NCBI GenBank assembly: GCA_023078685.1
Contig: JALGAS010000008.1
Coordinates: 2,914,001 to 2,978,000 of the forward strand
Length of the DNA stretch: 64,000 nt
Source of the DNA: Neopestalotiopsis rosae
Lineage: Eukaryota; Ascomycota; Sordariomycetes; Amphisphaeriales; Sporocadaceae
Direction: 5' to 3'
Shown: one piece after another, positions 60,668 through 64,000 of the stretch
Layout of the letters: the number at the start of each line of letters is the position of its first letter
Position numbering within the stretch: position 1 is the stretch's first letter
Position numbers and translations under genes: made by a program
The notes under the pieces: model-generated
What the model was told of the DNA's origin: nothing
The model's database searches: none
The model's input: only the letters and a program-made list of their open reading frames with translations

Positions 60668-61386
60668 ATGAAGTTTCTGACAGCATTCACATTGGCGATC
60701 GCCTCGCTCACAAAAGCGAACCCGATTGAGCCGCGTGGTATGACGAACTTTGATCAGTACACGGGTGCGAGACTTAATCTTGTCAGTGCCAGTTTTGGCC
60801 CAAACAGAGGTCTTTACTATAAGGGAATTGGTAAGCTTTCTTCTGCATAGCACCCTGAAGATCTACTACTCCACCTCATATCACGACAATTTTCGACTGA
60901 CTATATACAGGACTTGCCCAGATTTTCGACAAGGGTCAGAATCTTCAAGCCGTCAAGGCGCAATCCAACCCGAACGTGCTGACCTACGGCGACCTGGACC
61001 GCCTCAGCGACCCCTACCCCTACATCACCAGCATATATCCAGGATCCAACGGCACCTTTGCTCTGCAGTCCGTCTACGTGGGATGCGTGCTGGGCAACAT
61101 TCCCGGCGCCTGCACCATTAGCATCGTGGGCTTCAAGAACGGCGTCAAGGTCGCCTCGACCGCCGTCACCTACCAGCCGGTCCCCGGCACGATCCCGTCG
61201 GCCATGACCAAAGTCACGTTTCCGCGCGGTTTCGGCAGCATCGACTCGGTCCGCTTCGTCACCAACTTCCTCGACAGAGCAATCCACCCCGGCCTGGGAG
61301 GTGCCACCTTCTTGGATGATATTCAGTATCTCTACTTCCCTGCCGCTACCGCTACTTCCGCCACCACTGCTCCCACCTCTTCATAA
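60668..61386 (+). CDS. Small secreted protein of unknown function
   Basis: Two exons, 60668..60830 and 60911..61386, are joined in phase 1 by an 80-bp intron (GTAAGC donor, TACAG acceptor), giving 212 residues. A signal peptide covers about residues 1-17 (MKFLTAFTLAIASLTKA), followed by NPIEPRG. The mature protein has alternating hydrophobic and polar strands suggesting a beta-sandwich (GLYYKGIGLAQIF, GTFALQSVYVGCVLG, CTISIVGFKNG, GSIDSVRFVTNF, ATFLDDIQYLYF). It has two cysteines about ten residues apart and one NGTF sequon. The C-terminus is Ala/Thr/Ser-rich. The second exon is GC-rich and typical of coding DNA here, while the upstream 7 kb is AT-rich with a MITE. Candidate effector or wall-associated protein; no family recognised. 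Confidence 0.8.
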
Positions 61387-62627
61387 GTGGGGCCCCTCTA
61401 ATGTTCTCGGCCGCCTTGTCACGGCCATTTGGCCGAATCACATTCCTTGAAGCGGGCGAGTAATGATGGCTATGAGCGTGGAGCATCATCTCTTGAGAAG
61501 AAAGGAATGTTTCTGGCCTGCATGATTTATTAAATCCATCAATCCGAGGCGAATGAGTGGGGAATGGCCTTACGACAGCTACGACAGCGAAATACTGAAT
61601 ACAAATTTGCATTCATCAAGATGATCGTCCAGAAATGAGCTTTGATGGCCCTTCTACTTTTGAAAATACTAAACCAGACAGCTCGAAAATTAGTGAGGGT
61701 CTTTTAATCACTCACCAAGATGCAACGTGGAACATCATAATGCTTCTTCGAATAAATTTCGGCGATGAGAGATGAGTCCAGCTGTCAGGGACCAATCATG
61801 TGAGGCCACTTTCCGTCACGCTGAAGATTGTTGATGCGACGCTTGCATGTATGCATGCGATGTACGTCAAGCTGGTACCGGGCGAGTCGTCGTAATCTTT
61901 GCAGGCGCCACCAGAATGACACGACGCCCTCCCGACAAAGAAAGTATGCAGATGATCTGGCCGCGGTATTTCCGGCCGCGCGGTTGACTATTTTATGGCC
62001 GCATCTGTAGAATACTTCTACTGCGTTCGTGGATTCGCGCAACCTCTATACTGTAAAGGGACTTTAATATCATTATCTAGTTCTTGCCTTAACACGGCAC
62101 TTCCTGTTTGTTTGATTTTAGTCCAACATTATTCATATGTTTTGCACATTTCAGTATTTGGATGAGAGAAGAAAAAATCGAATGAATTCGCGCAAACCAT
62201 ACATTGCGAGGAGTGACTCTACTTAATACTACTCAGAGTAGAACATATATCTAGACAAGCAGGTAAAATGCAGTGAAGTTCAGACACCAGAGTATAGGAT
62301 GTAGCGGCTTACAATTGAAGACCAGACTTGTGCATAAGTTATGCCAAGTAGAGGTTGCACCTACACGTGACTGATGATGCATAGAGCTCGAAGAGAAAAG
62401 AGACTAAGTAAAAGCGGCATTTGCGCTAGTCCTCATTGGTTGGAAAAAAGATGCTTGATGGGCATCGAACTACATAATTTTCTTGCATCTTTTGCCTACC
62501 TAGGTTGATCTCAACGAGGAGCTCTCGTATCTCAATCCACCTTTCTTCCTCTCCGCTCCTTCTCCTTTTGGGTCTGTTTGATATTCTTTTGTTTCCTCTC
62601 CCATTGTCTTTGGGTCTTCACATCACA
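61387..62627. other. Intergenic region
   Basis: This lies between the secreted-protein gene and TUF1. The last 120 bases are strongly pyrimidine-rich (CTTCCTCTCCGCTCC and similar), a common fungal core-promoter and leader feature for highly expressed genes. No gene. Confidence 0.5.
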
Positions 62628-64000
62628 ATGCCTGCGGCTCTGAGAACGCTGGCGCCTTTTCTGCGCGCCTCGCGCCAGACCCTCCGACCTGGCAGCGCTG
62701 CCAACCCTCTGCAGTACTCACTCAAGTCGCAAAATGTGTCGTCGGCCCTCAACATCTACAGATCCTACGCAGTCTACGAGAGATCAAAGCCCCATGTGAA
62801 CATTGGTACCATTGGTCACGTCGATCACGGCAAGGTCAGTCAACCATTCAAATTGCCGCAAGCAAGATGGCTTCTAGTAGTAGTAGTTGTAACAGAGTTG
62901 CTACATCGAGAAGACCAGGAGAACTCGCGAAAGAAGCTGTTTCTCTGTTCTGGGCACGAGTCTTGACATGAAGAAGACACTCTGGCTGACCTACTGAAAT
63001 GATACAGACCACCCTGTCCGCAGCCATCACAAAGCGTCAGGCCGAGAAGGGTCTCGCCAACTTCCTCGAGTATGGAGCTATCGACAAGGCCCCCGAGGAG
63101 CGAAAGCGTGGTATCACCATTTCTACTGCCCACATTGAGTACTCGTCCGAAACTCGCCACTACTCCCACGTCGACTGTCCCGGTCACGCCGATTACATCA
63201 AGAACATGATCACTGGTGCCGCCAACATGGACGGTGCCATCATTGTTGTCGCCGCTTCCGATGGTCAGATGCCCCAGACCCGTGAGCACTTGCTGCTCGC
63301 CCGTCAGGTCGGTATCCAAAAGTGTGTCGTCTTCGTCAACAAGGTCGATGCCATTGAGGACCCCGAGATGTTGGAGCTCGTCGAGATGGAGATGCGTGAG
63401 CTGCTCTCCCACTACGGCTTCGAGGGTGACGAGACCCCCGTCATCATGGGTTCTGCCCTCATGGCCATGGAGGGCAAGCGACCGGAGATTGGTGAGCAGA
63501 AGATTGACGAGCTCATGGCAGCCGTCGACAGCTGGATCCCTACCCCCGAGCGTGACCTTGACAAGCCTTTCCTCATGTCCGTCGAGGATGTCTTCTCCAT
63601 TGGTGGCCGTGGAACCGTGGCTTCCGGCCGTGTCGAGCGTGGTGTCCTGAAGAAGGATTCCGAGGTCGAGCTGGTCGGAAAGGGTGGCGAGATCATTAAG
63701 ACCAAGGTTACCGACATTGAGACCTTCAAGAAGTCCTGCGACGAGTCCCGCGCTGGTGACAACTCGGGTCTTCTGCTCCGTGGTATCCGCCGTGAGGATG
63801 TCAGACGTGGTATGGTCATCGTCAAGCCCGGTACCGTCAAGGCCCACACCAAGTTCATGATCTCCCTCTACGTTCTGAGCAAGGACGAGGGTGGTCGCCA
63901 CACTGGTTTCCACGAGAACTACCGCCCCCAGATGTTCCTGCGTACCGCTGATGAGTCCTGCGCTCTCTTCTTCCCCGAGGATGTCGAGGACAAGAGCCGC
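62628..64000 (+). CDS. TUF1: Mitochondrial translation elongation factor Tu (truncated by window end)
   Basis: This GTPase delivers aminoacyl-tRNA to the mitochondrial ribosome. The exons are 62628..62834 and 63008 to beyond the window; 400 residues are visible of an expected 440 or so. Residues 1-45 are a basic, hydroxylated mitochondrial presequence ([17 protein letters not shown]). GTPase motifs are GHVDHGK at 63-69 with TT in the next exon, RGIT at the effector loop, DCPGH at 125-129 and NKVD at 180-183. Domain 2 shows [25 protein letters not shown], and domain 3 shows GTVKAHTKF and [14 protein letters not shown]. The 173-bp intron splits the P-loop after its Lys codon. The start is the ATG at 62628; the frame upstream is open to 62505, but that stretch is a pyrimidine-rich leader. 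Confidence 0.97.

Noticed and set aside
60148..60729. 193-codon ATG-started frame before the secreted-protein gene
   Set aside because: It overlaps the signal-peptide exon in another frame and has no coding pattern; it is more likely leader and upstream DNA.
1..64000. Secondary-metabolite backbone cluster, CRISPR, rRNA or autonomous transposon
   Set aside because: No PKS, NRPS, terpene synthase, transposase, rRNA or array-like repeat was found on either strand.

Overview
This window is nuclear DNA from a filamentous ascomycete. It is most likely a Sordariomycete, and a hypocrealean is plausible, although the order is an inference. The evidence is eukaryotic: protein-coding genes on both strands are interrupted by short introns (about 50-95 bp, GTRNGT donors, CTAAC/CTGAC-type branch sites, YAG acceptors). 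The gene families are typical of Pezizomycotina: a PTH11-type 7TM receptor, a microsomal P450, a Zn(II)2Cys6 regulator, a DHA2 transporter and small secreted proteins. I rebuilt the exon structures by hand from splice signals and phase arithmetic. I found no tRNA, rRNA, CRISPR array or autonomous transposon.

Layout. 0.6-6.7 kb holds housekeeping membrane and nuclear genes: the Mid1 calcium-channel subunit, a small mitochondrial inner-membrane protein, RAMP4/Ysy6, and a lysine-rich SMAP-domain protein. 7.3-13.2 kb is accessory in flavour: a PTH11-like receptor and a P450 transcribed divergently, then a bZIP-type protein that has a basic region but no visible zipper. 13.2-17.3 kb has no convincing gene. 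17.3-22.8 kb carries recyclin-1 (F-box at the N-terminus, CaaX box at the C-terminus) divergent from a triose-phosphate/nucleotide-sugar transporter that needs a 6-nt microexon. 23.5-24.3 kb encodes a cysteine-rich secreted protein. 24.3-29.7 kb is gene-poor. 29.7-35.2 kb holds three small single-pass membrane proteins of unknown function. 35.8-41.8 kb holds a DHA2 major-facilitator transporter and a Zn(II)2Cys6 regulator. 41.8-45.9 kb is empty of genes. 45.9-51.4 kb holds dolichol kinase (Sec59) divergent from a cytosolic-type NAD kinase. 52.7-53.8 kb encodes an alanine-rich secreted protein with several KR sites. 53.8-60.7 kb is gene-poor and contains a perfect 17-bp inverted repeat and a 375-bp Tc1/mariner-type MITE. 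60.7-61.4 kb encodes another secreted protein. The window ends inside mitochondrial EF-Tu (TUF1).

How the genes relate. Several genes serve secretion and membrane traffic (Ysy6, Sec59, recyclin-1, the sugar-phosphate transporter), but they are unlinked housekeeping genes and not a cluster. The receptor/P450 pair and the regulator/transporter pair are the only arrangements that could be functional mini-clusters; both are inferences from proximity. I did not find a clearly new multi-gene system. The best unusual signals are the MITE with an apparent excision-footprint-like left flank, the microexon, two or three alternative in-frame introns, the zipperless bZIP, the P450 with an altered heme loop, and the orphan secreted and single-pass proteins.
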